Origin: Desulforegulaceae bacterium
GTDB taxonomy: Bacteria > Desulfobacterota > Desulfobacteria > Desulfobacterales > JACKCP01
Assembly (NCBI GenBank): GCA_034006035.1
Contig: JAVETN010000003.1
Coordinates: 138,472-202,471, forward strand
Reading direction: 5' to 3'
DNA length: 64,000 nucleotides
Shown here one piece after another: positions 8,302-15,319 of the stretch; within the stretch, counting starts at the first letter, position 1; each line of letters opens with the position of its first letter. The notes under the pieces were generated by a model that ran no database searches, was not told where the DNA came from, and saw only the letters and a list, made by a program, of their open reading frames with translations. A program made the position numbers and the translations under genes.

Positions 8302-9516
8302 TTAGTTCAGCCCAGTGTTTTTGTGAATATTTTTATATGCTTTTTTCATAATCTTTGTAAGCAAGTCAATGTCTGCTGGTTTTTCAAGGTAGGCAAAGGC
8401 TCCTAGTTCCATACATCTTTGTCTTTCAGTTTGATTTCCATGACCTGTAAGAATAATAATTTTAGTTCCCGGGCTTTTTTTCTTGGTTTCTTTCAAAACC
8501 TCATATCTGTCAAATCCAGGTAAATTCAGGTCAAGAATAATAACCTCGGGATGATCTCTTTTTATTATTTCAATAGCCTCCCTTCCTGTTGAAACCGGGA
8601 ATGAAGGCAGGTCTCTTATGGCAAGCCGCTCTGAAAGTGTCTGGATAAAATCAGCCTCTTTATCAACAAGAAGGACCTTGTGGGGTCTTTTAAAATTTCG
8701 ATCTGCCAAAATATCTGGCTTATAAAAGTTCTGTCCTATTTTTATTTTAACATTTGAAACTCCATCAATTGCTTTTGCAGCGTTTTTAAGTTCGCTTTTA
8801 AGTTTGGAAAGAAAAAGAACTTTTTTGTTTATTATAAGAGTGATATCACTGCCCTGGGCATCAACATCAAGATCAAAGCCTTGTTTGCAAAGCTCTAACC
8901 CAAGATTTGATTCAAGTTTAAAATCATTAATATGTTTTTTTGATAAATTTGAAAATTGGAGAAGAGGATTACCAAGGTAGCTTGAAATAAGTTTATATGC
9001 TCTTTCTGTTGTTGTTTTATCCATTGGAACCACCATATCATATAGTGATGGGTTCCATGGACCTGAGTTTTTTATATAATAAGAGAATTCATCTGCTTTT
9101 TCATCAGAATCAAGAATTTCTTTTTTTGCATTTTCTTTACTTATTCCCAAACTGGCTGCATTTTCAATTCTGTGCTGGTGTTCAGCAATTATAAGTATTC
9201 TTATGAGATGGTTTATTTTTTTGGGAAGAAGAAGGCTTGAAAATCCGTAAAATATCTGATCGTCCCCAATAAGCTTTGATACTGAAACTTTAAGTTCTGC
9301 CAGGGATTTTTCCTTTTCTCTGGTAAAGCTGTTGAAAAAAGAAGGAGGATTTAAAAAAACTTTTTTATAAGTATCTTTATTTTCATTGAATATTTTTGCA
9401 GCGGCTTCAACAATCTCATTGTCAGTTATAATTTTATACCCGTGATTTTTTCCCAGCTTTTTTACTAATTCTAAAGCCCCTGAATATTTGTCTGAAAATA
9501 TGCTTATTATTGGCAT
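8302..9516 (-). CDS. cytidylate-kinase-like / receiver fusion protein
   Basis: 404 residues. Residues 1-180 resemble the cytidylate-kinase-like family (AAK6): the end of that part, DSDEKADEFSYYIKN followed by WNPSLYDMVV, matches its conserved LID/acceptor region. However the P-loop (SDKYSGALE in place of a GSGG-type loop) is degraded, so catalysis is doubtful. A linker of about 205-265 looks like a BON-type alpha/beta module (tentative). Residues 279-395 are a receiver domain with phospho-acceptor D329, LTGHG and EKPAD; the acidic pair reads DK instead of DD or DE. It would be a phosphorylation-controlled protein without a DNA-binding domain. A perfect sigma-54 promoter lies 68 bases upstream. 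Confidence 0.75.
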   Translation of the reverse strand: MPIISIFSDKYSGALELVKKLGKNHGYKIITDNEIVEAAAKIFNENKDTYKKVFLNPPSFFNSFTREKEKSLAELKVSVSKLIGDDQIFYGFSSLLLPKKINHLIRILIIAEHQHRIENAASLGISKENAKKEILDSDEKADEFSYYIKNSGPWNPSLYDMVVPMDKTTTERAYKLISSYLGNPLLQFSNLSKKHINDFKLESNLGLELCKQGFDLDVDAQGSDITLIINKKVLFLSKLKSELKNAAKAIDGVSNVKIKIGQNFYKPDILADRNFKRPHKVLLVDKEADFIQTLSERLAIRDLPSFPVSTGREAIEIIKRDHPEVIILDLNLPGFDRYEVLKETKKKSPGTKIIILTGHGNQTERQRCMELGAFAYLEKPADIDLLTKIMKKAYKNIHKNTGLN

Positions 9517-9583
9517 TTAAATTTCTCCCGGTACTGATTTTGTGTTTCTTGCTGGTTTCCAGGTTGATCACTGCTTAGAGTAC

Positions 9584-9599
9584 AGCAAAATTAGTGCCA
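9584..9599 (-). promoter_or_regulatory. sigma-54 (-24/-12) promoter, perfect consensus
   Basis: Minus strand reads TGGCAC-TAATT-TTGCT, an exact match to the TGGCAC-N5-TTGCW consensus. It is intergenic and points at the cytidylate-kinase-like/receiver gene starting at 9516. Confidence 0.8.
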
Positions 9600-9643
9600 A
9601 ATTTAGTAAATCAAAAGCATAAATCCGGGATTTTAAGATTTTG

Positions 9644-10000
9644 TTATTTGAAAATTTCTTTAATTTTTTTTGTTAACTGATTAATATCAAGGGGTTTCAT
9701 TAAATAATCTTCAGCTCCAAGTTTCATTCCTTCCATTCCTTCTTTTGTTGACCCGTGTCCTGTAAGAAGAATTACTGGAAGAGAACTTTCAATTTTTTTT
9801 AGTTCAGCAAGCACTTCAAGCCCGCTCATACCAGGCATCATAAGATCAAGAACAACTAGATCAAAAGATTTTGAAAAAAAGATTTCAAGACAATTTTCTC
9901 CGCTGAGTGCAGTTGTAACCTCATAGCCCCTTAGTTTAAGCCTTTGAGCCAAAGTTTGGACAAATTCATATTCATCATCAACAAGTAATATTTTTTTCAA
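9644..10000 (-). CDS. single-domain response regulator
   Basis: 118 residues, a complete CheY-like receiver and nothing else. LLVDDE (residues 5-10), phospho-acceptor D52, LLTGHG and the KPLD lysine are intact. It starts 2 bases after the sensor kinase stop codon, so the kinase is its likely partner. With no output domain it probably relays phosphate or acts by protein contact. Fourth gene of the sigma-54-activator/NifX/kinase/regulator operon. Confidence 0.9.
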   Translation of the reverse strand: MKKILLVDDEYEFVQTLAQRLKLRGYEVTTALSGENCLEIFFSKSFDLVVLDLMMPGMSGLEVLAELKKIESSLPVILLTGHGSTKEGMEGMKLGAEDYLMKPLDINQLTKKIKEIFK

Positions 10001-10002
10001 AC

Positions 10003-11736
10003 TTATTCCTCCTCTGACATTGATTCATAGGTCTCTTCTTCGGGAAGAAGGATAGTGAACTTTGTTCCTTCATTTACTTTGCTGGTAAAGCTTAATTTGC
10101 CTTTCAGCTTTTTTACTATTCCATAGGTTATTGAAAGCCCAAGGCCTGAGCCTTGTCCGAGTTTTGTGGTAAAAAATGGATCAAAAATATGCTTTTTAAT
10201 TTCTTCATTTATTCCGCATCCATTGTCTTTGAAGTCTATTCCAACCATTTTTTGTTCAGAAAGGTAGTAGGAGCTGATTTCTATTTTTCCACCAGTGTTA
10301 ACGGCTGCCACGGCGTTTGTCATAATATTTAAAAAAACCTGCTGAACCTGTCCCTTGTCTGAAAAAATCTGAGGATTTTTAGGATCAAGGTCAAGCAAAA
10401 GCTCGATTTGTCTGAATGACGCTTCTTTTTCAAGAAATCCAAGGACTTCTTTAACTATGAAATTTACGTCCAGTTTTTCAAAATTAATATCAAACTTTTT
10501 TGCAAATCCAAGAAGCCTGTGAGTAACTGAACTGCATCTTGAAACTGAATTTATGATTGAGTTATTGTGCTTTAAAAACTCATCTTTTAATTCAAAATCT
10601 TTTGAAAAAGAAATAATGTCTTTCATAAGACCTGCTTTTTCATTGATTATGGCAAGGGGGTTGTTTATTTCATGGGCAACTCCTGCTGCAAGGCGACCTA
10701 TTGAAGATAGTTTCTGGGTGTGCTGAAGCTGTTTCATTGCAGTCTCTCTTCTGTCATCAGCTGTTTTTATTCTATTTGTGACAAGGCTTGAAAGTTTCAT
10801 TGAGGCAATTACAATTATAAGAATGCTTATTCCCAGAATAAAAAATATTTCACTTTTTAAGGAGTACCATGAATTGAGAAGCAGTGATTTTGGTTTGACT
10901 ATTACAATTATATAGTCTGAGTGAACCCTTGTTAGCCCGGCAAGAACCTGTCTTTTTTTAGGATCTGTAATTTCAGTTATAAAAGTACCATGGATATTCT
11001 CCGGCAGATCAAGAAGGCATTTTTCCATTACATTGCCGTAATACCTTGATGATGTCTGAAGAATTTTATTTTTGTTTAAAATAAAAGCGTCACTTTCAGG
11101 GCCGAGATTGACTGAATTGACAAGTTCTTCGTATTTTTCTGTGTCAATAGTTGCCCTTAAATACCAGGTTTTTCCCTGGTCTGTAACTCTTTCAACGACA
11201 TAAACTATATGGGGAAACTTTCTGTATCCCATAAAAACATCGCTGATATAGGTTCCTCTTACTTTTACTTCTTTGAAAGAATCCTGTTGGGAGTAGTCTT
11301 TTCCAAGGAGTTTATAGGGGCCTTCATAGCTTTGAAGGATTCCGTCTTCATTGATAACACCTAGATCAACAAATCCTGAAAACTCGTTTCTTAAAGATTT
11401 GAAAATTTTTTTTATAGTATCAGGATTCTGGAGTTCTTCATGGGAATATGCATTGGAAATAAATCTTATAGTCGAAAGCCTTTCTTCAATGAAGATTTCA
11501 AAGGCGTATTTTATATCATTAAGAATATTGTGAAGGGGTGCTTTTATTTCTTTTTGAAGGCTTTCTTTATATTGATGATAATTTATTATTGCCATTATAG
11601 TTAGGGGTAAAATGGTTATCATTGTGAAAAGAAAGGCTATGCTTCTTTTCATTTTCACATATCTGTAAGGCTGCCTTAAATGTTCAGGAGGGGTTTTGAA
11701 AAAATAAAAAAGATTATTCATAAAGGTTTTTTTCAT
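10003..11736 (-). CDS. dCache-type sensor histidine kinase
   Basis: 577 residues. TM1 about 32-50, an extracytoplasmic double-Cache domain 55-285 (FVDLGVINEDGILQSYEGPYKLLGKDY), TM2 about 297-315, a short linker, HisKA with phospho-acceptor H355 (AGVAHEINNP), and HATPase with N box (NIMTNAVAAV), DNGCGI G1 box, FFTTKLGQGSGLGL. The Cache domain is closely similar to those of the kinases at 18180 and 35643, all DctB-like in layout, so a small carboxylate or other anion ligand is likely (inference). Its start overlaps the NifX-like gene by 23 bases and its stop nearly touches the response regulator gene. Confidence 0.93.
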   Translation of the reverse strand: MKKTFMNNLFYFFKTPPEHLRQPYRYVKMKRSIAFLFTMITILPLTIMAIINYHQYKESLQKEIKAPLHNILNDIKYAFEIFIEERLSTIRFISNAYSHEELQNPDTIKKIFKSLRNEFSGFVDLGVINEDGILQSYEGPYKLLGKDYSQQDSFKEVKVRGTYISDVFMGYRKFPHIVYVVERVTDQGKTWYLRATIDTEKYEELVNSVNLGPESDAFILNKNKILQTSSRYYGNVMEKCLLDLPENIHGTFITEITDPKKRQVLAGLTRVHSDYIIVIVKPKSLLLNSWYSLKSEIFFILGISILIIVIASMKLSSLVTNRIKTADDRRETAMKQLQHTQKLSSIGRLAAGVAHEINNPLAIINEKAGLMKDIISFSKDFELKDEFLKHNNSIINSVSRCSSVTHRLLGFAKKFDINFEKLDVNFIVKEVLGFLEKEASFRQIELLLDLDPKNPQIFSDKGQVQQVFLNIMTNAVAAVNTGGKIEISSYYLSEQKMVGIDFKDNGCGINEEIKKHIFDPFFTTKLGQGSGLGLSITYGIVKKLKGKLSFTSKVNEGTKFTILLPEEETYESMSEEE

Positions 11737-12094
11737 TTACTTCCTTTCCTTCTATTCTTTTTTTAAGGAGAATATCCCCGTTTTTCAGTTTTCCATTAAA
11801 AAATCTTTTAGATGCTTTTCTGAAAGAACCTGCCACATTTTCAATGATTTTTATTTTCTTCCAGTTAAGATATTGGTAAAATTCATCTTCTATTCCGCAA
11901 CAGATAAGGGTTTCAATTCCTCCTGTAAGAATCAGATGACAGAGCTTGTCAGCGGAAGCCTGGGGCAGAACTATTATTTTTTCCTCGGGCTTTTCTTCAC
12001 CTTTTTCTTTGAAAAGTATAAGCACTTCTGTTGCCAAGTCGAATCTTGGAGCAATTTCATTTCCTGATATTGGTATGATTATTTTTTCAGCCAT
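11714..12094 (-). CDS. NifB/NifX-family (dinitrogenase cofactor biosynthesis-like) protein
   Basis: 126 residues with the Nitro_FeMo-Co fold: MAEKIIIPISGNEIAPRFDLATEVLI at the start, ASADKLCHLILTGGIETLICCGIEDEFYQYL in the core. This fold binds iron-sulfur/molybdenum clusters in NifX/NafY, but many sulfate-reducer homologues are of unknown function. No nif genes lie nearby. It is wedged between the sigma-54 activator (6 bases upstream) and the kinase (23-base overlap), so it looks like part of the signalling unit, perhaps a redox or metal sensor. The role is inferred. Confidence 0.72.
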   Translation of the reverse strand: MAEKIIIPISGNEIAPRFDLATEVLILFKEKGEEKPEEKIIVLPQASADKLCHLILTGGIETLICCGIEDEFYQYLNWKKIKIIENVAGSFRKASKRFFNGKLKNGDILLKKRIEGKEVNEKNLYE

Positions 12095-12100
12095 TGTTTT

Positions 12101-13531
12101 TTATCCGATCTCATATTTTTTCATCTTTCTCCACAGGGTGGTTCTTCCCCAGCCTAAGATTTCTGCTGCTTTGGATTTGCTTCCCCCTGATTTTAGAAGA
12201 GCATCTATGATAAGTTTTCTTTCAATTTCTGGAAAGGATGAAAAGCTTGCTGTTTCAATTGTTGTTTCTTTTTGTTCCGATTTGTCTGGGTTGCTATGTT
12301 TTAGCACTTCTTCTGACCCGGATGTTGTGTCTTTTGAAGGTTTGTCCCTGTGCTGAATATATGCTGGAAGATCTGGGGGGGCAATTTTTGAATTTTGGCA
12401 GACGTTTGCCGCATATTCTATTATATTTCTTACTTCTCTTACATTGCCGGGGTAAGTATATTTAACCAGAATTGATTTTGCCCGGGAGTTGAAACCAGAT
12501 ATTTTTTTATTTAAAGATTCATTGAATTTTTTAAGAAAATGGTTGAGAAGAAGGAGAAGGTCGTCGTCTCTTTCTCTTAATGGGGGAAGGTGAATTCTTG
12601 CCACATTAAGTCTGAATAACAAGTCCTGCCTGAAGTTACCTTCTCCTACCATTTGTTCAAGATTTCTATGGGTTGCTGCAATTATCCGGACATTTGCTTG
12701 GAATCCTTTTGTGCTGCCAAGGGGATATACCACTTTATCATCAAGAAAAGTCAGCAGTTTTACCTGAAGGGTCAAGGGAAGATCCCCAATTTCAGTGAGA
12801 AAAAGAGTTCCATTATGTGCTAGCTTAAATCTTCCGGGTTTGTTTTCAACAGCACCTGTAAAGGCTCCTTTGTTGTGTCCAAAAAGTTCACTTTCAAGCA
12901 GTGTCTCAGGAAGTGCACCGCAATTAACTTTTATAAAAGGGCCTTCAGATCTTTCAGATGCCCTGTGCATTTCTTCAGCAAGAAGATCTTTTCCTGTACC
13001 TGTTTCACCTGTGATAAGAGTTGAAGCATCGCTTTGGGCAAGCACAGGAAGAAGTCTGTAAATTTTAGCCATTTCCGGACTTCTTCCTATTATGCTTGAA
13101 AAACTTAAATCCTCTTGATAATTTTTTGTTTTATTTTTTTCTTTTTCCGGTTTTTTTACAATGAGGATATAGCCTTGTTTATTTGCTGAAGAATCGTAAA
13201 TTTCTGAAAAAAGAATTTTTACAGGAATTATTTGTCTGAAGGAATTTAAAATATCTGTTTCAATAAAGTTGTTTTCCATTTTTGTTTCAGGTTTTTTTAA
13301 AGGACATTCATGGCCGCAATGCCTGGTTTTTAAAAAATATCTGCACGGGAGGCCCAGTGCTTTTTCAAGGGAAAGATCAGAAATTGTTTTTGTTTTTGAA
13401 TTAAAAAAAACCAGATTGAGCTCATTATCTAGGATAATAATAGGATGATCAAAAGCATCAAAAAGTTTTTCTAAATTTGTTCCTTTTTGGAACAAGCCTC
13501 TAGCTATGGGAGGCGAAGTTAGCGGGTTCAT
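12101..13531 (-). CDS. PAS-AAA-Fis sigma-54 activator with Cys-rich PAS
   Basis: 476 residues. PAS domain at 20-125 with a C63, H71, C72, H74, C76 cluster that could bind metal or sense redox. AAA+ domain 143-370: Walker A GETGTGKD (175-182), GAFTGA loop (222-227) that contacts sigma-54, and a Walker B reading TLFLTEIGD, where the usual first acidic residue (DE) is a threonine (T246). C-terminal Fis-type HTH about 430-476 (SGGSKSKAAEILGWGRTTLW). No receiver domain, so it is controlled through PAS and perhaps the NifX-like protein. It is the first gene of the operon. TGAAACA/TGTTTCA repeats lie upstream. Confidence 0.93.
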   Translation of the reverse strand: MNPLTSPPIARGLFQKGTNLEKLFDAFDHPIIILDNELNLVFFNSKTKTISDLSLEKALGLPCRYFLKTRHCGHECPLKKPETKMENNFIETDILNSFRQIIPVKILFSEIYDSSANKQGYILIVKKPEKEKNKTKNYQEDLSFSSIIGRSPEMAKIYRLLPVLAQSDASTLITGETGTGKDLLAEEMHRASERSEGPFIKVNCGALPETLLESELFGHNKGAFTGAVENKPGRFKLAHNGTLFLTEIGDLPLTLQVKLLTFLDDKVVYPLGSTKGFQANVRIIAATHRNLEQMVGEGNFRQDLLFRLNVARIHLPPLRERDDDLLLLLNHFLKKFNESLNKKISGFNSRAKSILVKYTYPGNVREVRNIIEYAANVCQNSKIAPPDLPAYIQHRDKPSKDTTSGSEEVLKHSNPDKSEQKETTIETASFSSFPEIERKLIIDALLKSGGSKSKAAEILGWGRTTLWRKMKKYEIG

Positions 13532-13533
13532 TA

Positions 13534-13618
13534 TGTTTCACCTTGGTTTTTCTTTTATAAAAAGAGTATCTTTAAGTTTTGCCCAACTTTAATTCAAAAT
13601 GAAACATTGATTGAAACA
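13534..13618. repeat. TGTTTCA / TGAAACA heptamer repeats in the activator promoter region
   Basis: TGTTTCA at 13534-13540, and TGAAACA at 13600-13606 and 13612-13618; the last two are direct repeats with a 12-base period. They bracket the likely promoter of the sigma-54 activator gene and could be autoregulatory sites. Short motifs in AT-rich DNA, so moderate confidence only. Confidence 0.35.
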
Positions 13619-13654
13619 TTTATTGTGAATAGTTTAAAGAAAATATTTTTTTAA

Positions 13655-13715
13655 AGACAATAAAAAACTTCCGATCTGAATTATGGGGGAGGAAGTAACT
13701 TCAGATCGGAAGTTT
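13655..13715 (-). terminator. terminator of the receiver gene at 13798
   Basis: 16-bp perfect stem (13665-13680 with 13700-13715, AAACTTCCGATCTGAA arm), 19-nt loop, followed on the minus strand by a T-rich tract (GTTTTTTATTG). Lies 82 bases beyond the stop codon. Confidence 0.7.
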
Positions 13716-13797
13716 AAGGGGGATGGATATTTTTAAGATACAATTTAAAGATTTAAGCTGACTGCAAGAGGCAGAAAAATAAATTTATAATATTAAA

Positions 13798-14250
13798 TTA
13801 AACACTCATATGATCAGTTGTTTCATGGGATTTTAAGTCAATATTTGTAAAAAAATTTTCTGAAATTACCTCAGAAATTCTCCATTCAAGCTCTTTGTAA
13901 TCAATAGGTTTTATAAAACAGTCAACAGCTCCTAAATCAATAATTTCCATGGCTTCAGAAAGGCTTAATATTTCTGCTGCAACAATTATTTTTGTGTAAG
14001 GCTTCAGCCTTAGTATTTTTAAAAGTGAAACAATGGCATCACTGGCATTTTTATAGTCAAGAACAATACAATTGGAGCTTAAGTCAATTGAAAAGGAAAC
14101 AATATTTGCAGCTGAAGATTTTATTGGAGTCATGCCCATATTTTTAATTTGATTTATTATTTCATCTGATACAGCATCCCCTCCGACCAGAATTTCTGGC
14201 TTTTCAAGAGAATTTGTATAGGTATTTTCATATTTTTTAAAATTTTTCAT
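13798..14250 (-). CDS. orphan divergent receiver-domain protein
   Basis: 150 residues. CheY-like fold is recognisable from CIVLDYKNASD (candidate phospho-acceptor D65), IIVAAE in place of the ILTG switch strand, and IDLGAVDCFIKPIDYKELEW with the conserved lysine. The N-terminal acidic pair is poor (GGDAVSDE), so phosphorylation may be weak or absent. No output domain. It stands alone between its own sigma-54 promoter (14303) and a terminator (13665). Function unknown; possibly a phosphate sink or protein-interaction regulator. Confidence 0.7.
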   Translation of the reverse strand: MKNFKKYENTYTNSLEKPEILVGGDAVSDEIINQIKNMGMTPIKSSAANIVSFSIDLSSNCIVLDYKNASDAIVSLLKILRLKPYTKIIVAAEILSLSEAMEIIDLGAVDCFIKPIDYKELEWRISEVISENFFTNIDLKSHETTDHMSV

Positions 14251-14302
14251 CTTTCCACCTCATAAATTAATGAATAAAAAATCATCCCTTAATTTATTAT
14301 AT

Positions 14303-14318
14303 AGCAATAGATATGCCA
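14303..14318 (-). promoter_or_regulatory. sigma-54 (-24/-12) promoter
   Basis: Minus strand TGGCAT-ATCTA-TTGCT, one mismatch to consensus, 53 bases upstream of the receiver gene that starts at 14250. Confidence 0.7.
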
Positions 14319-14373
14319 TAAAACTATTATCTTTGGCTTATCCTTAGAGTTGTCAAGGTTTAAAATCTCCATT

Positions 14374-14895
14374 TCAGTTTCCAGCAGCTGACAGTCTGGT
14401 GAACAAAGAAAAGAGAAAAAGAACCGATCCTATGGAAACAGCTATTACAATTAATGTTTGAATATTAGTCAGTTTGATATTTGTTTTGAGCCCTTTTCCT
14501 ATAAGCCACCATTTCCAGACTTCAGCAAACCAGAGAAAAAAAGGGATGCCGGCTCCAATTATTGTTGTACCTGCTGAATAAGCAAAAATTGAAAAACATT
14601 TTTTATAATCTGCGTTGTCAGGTGTGATTACAAGAATAGCAGTAAATGCAAAAAATGCTGCAATCAATGTCATTCCTACAGCATTGATAAAGTATATGGA
14701 GCCTGTAATAGCTATATAGTCTGCTACAGATGTTGAAAAAATAAAAACTATTGCTGAAAAAAAACAGGAAATACATAAAAAATAAAAAGGAGGTTTAAGG
14801 CTTATATTTTTTGGAAGATTTTCAAAAAAAGCCCCTGGATTTTTTATCATTGTCGAAAGTGTATCAATATAACTTTTTATTGTAAGCTGATTCAT
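14374..14895 (-). CDS. YIP1 family membrane protein
   Basis: 173 residues with about five membrane segments (about 34-54, 58-78, 79-102, 113-135, 148-168) after an N-terminal [10 protein letters not shown] segment, the usual Yip1-domain entry (KNPGxFFxxLP). Bacterial Yip1 proteins are of unknown function and often sit next to transport or envelope genes. A good AAGGAG box lies 7 bases before the ATG, inside the tail of an old chemotaxis-receptor remnant. It is probably at the end of the DASS operon transcript. Confidence 0.7.
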   Translation of the reverse strand: MNQLTIKSYIDTLSTMIKNPGAFFENLPKNISLKPPFYFLCISCFFSAIVFIFSTSVADYIAITGSIYFINAVGMTLIAAFFAFTAILVITPDNADYKKCFSIFAYSAGTTIIGAGIPFFLWFAEVWKWWLIGKGLKTNIKLTNIQTLIVIAVSIGSVLFLFSLFTRLSAAGN

Positions 14896-14899
14896 TTTT

Positions 14900-15071
14900 C
14901 TACTCCTTGTTTTTTATGTCTTGGGTTGCTTTTATTTCATTGGCAACAACAGCAAATCCTCTGCCGGCATCGCCAGCTCTTGCAGCTTCTATTGCAACTT
15001 TTAGGGCAAAGAAGATTTATTTGATCAGATATTGCTGAAACAGCTTGAGTAATCTTTGCTTTTTCTTCCAT
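14900..15071 (-). pseudogene. frameshifted chemotaxis-receptor (MCP) signalling-tip remnant
   Basis: Minus-strand translation reads [15 protein letters not shown] in one frame and then [25 protein letters not shown] in the next, which is the highly conserved MCP hairpin tip. The two halves are joined by one extra T at about 15008-15011. Only about 55 residues remain, with no receptor body upstream, so this is debris of a larger gene. It ends at a TAG (14900-14902) that lies in the ribosome site of the YIP1 gene. Confidence 0.75.
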
Positions 15072-15106
15072 TTATAATGGCGAGTAAAAAACATTTGAGT
15101 TCTTTT

Positions 15107-15253
15107 TTAGAGGCTTAAAACAAGATAGCCAACTCCGGTCCCAAGCATTATAATTGTCATGAAAAAGAAAATTTTTCTTTCAGCTTTTTTAGAAAACCAG
15201 AGCTTTCCGTTCTTGTAGTAGAATAATTTTTCAGATTTTTTTTTATTTTCCAT
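15107..15253 (-). CDS. 48-residue single-span membrane protein downstream of DASS transporter
   Basis: My translation gives 48 residues: a lysine-rich N-terminus with a FYYKNGKLWFSKKAERK segment, then one hydrophobic helix (about 28-48, FFFMTIIMLGTGVGYLVLSL). AAGAGG lies 5 bases before the ATG. It follows the DASS permease by 66 bases on the same strand, with a hairpin in between. Location and size suggest an accessory small subunit of the transporter (inference). No family recognised. Confidence 0.6.
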   Translation of the reverse strand: MENKKKSEKLFYYKNGKLWFSKKAERKIFFFMTIIMLGTGVGYLVLSL

Positions 15254-15269
15254 TTTATCCTCTTTTTGG

Positions 15270-15295
15270 AAGGGCCTTTAATTTAAAAGGCCCTT
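15270..15295 (-). other. intercistronic hairpin
   Basis: 10-bp perfect stem AAGGGCCTTT / AAAGGCCCTT with a 6-nt loop between the DASS gene and the 48-residue gene. On the minus strand it is followed by CCAAAAAG, not by T, so it is more likely an mRNA-stabilising or partial attenuation element than a full terminator. Confidence 0.55.
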
Positions 15296-15319
15296 GTTTA
15301 AAGTTAATTTGTTTAAATT

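Noticed and set aside
11714-12094. NifX-like gene considered as evidence of a nitrogen-fixation locus.
   Set aside because: No nifHDK, nifB or nifE/N genes are in the window and the gene is embedded in a signalling operon.
13669-13711. The terminator arms contain AGATCGGAAG and its complement, identical to the start of a common sequencing adapter.
   Set aside because: The match is only 10 bases, occurs as two complementary arms of a natural hairpin just after a stop codon, and the adapter does not continue. Coincidence is the simpler explanation.
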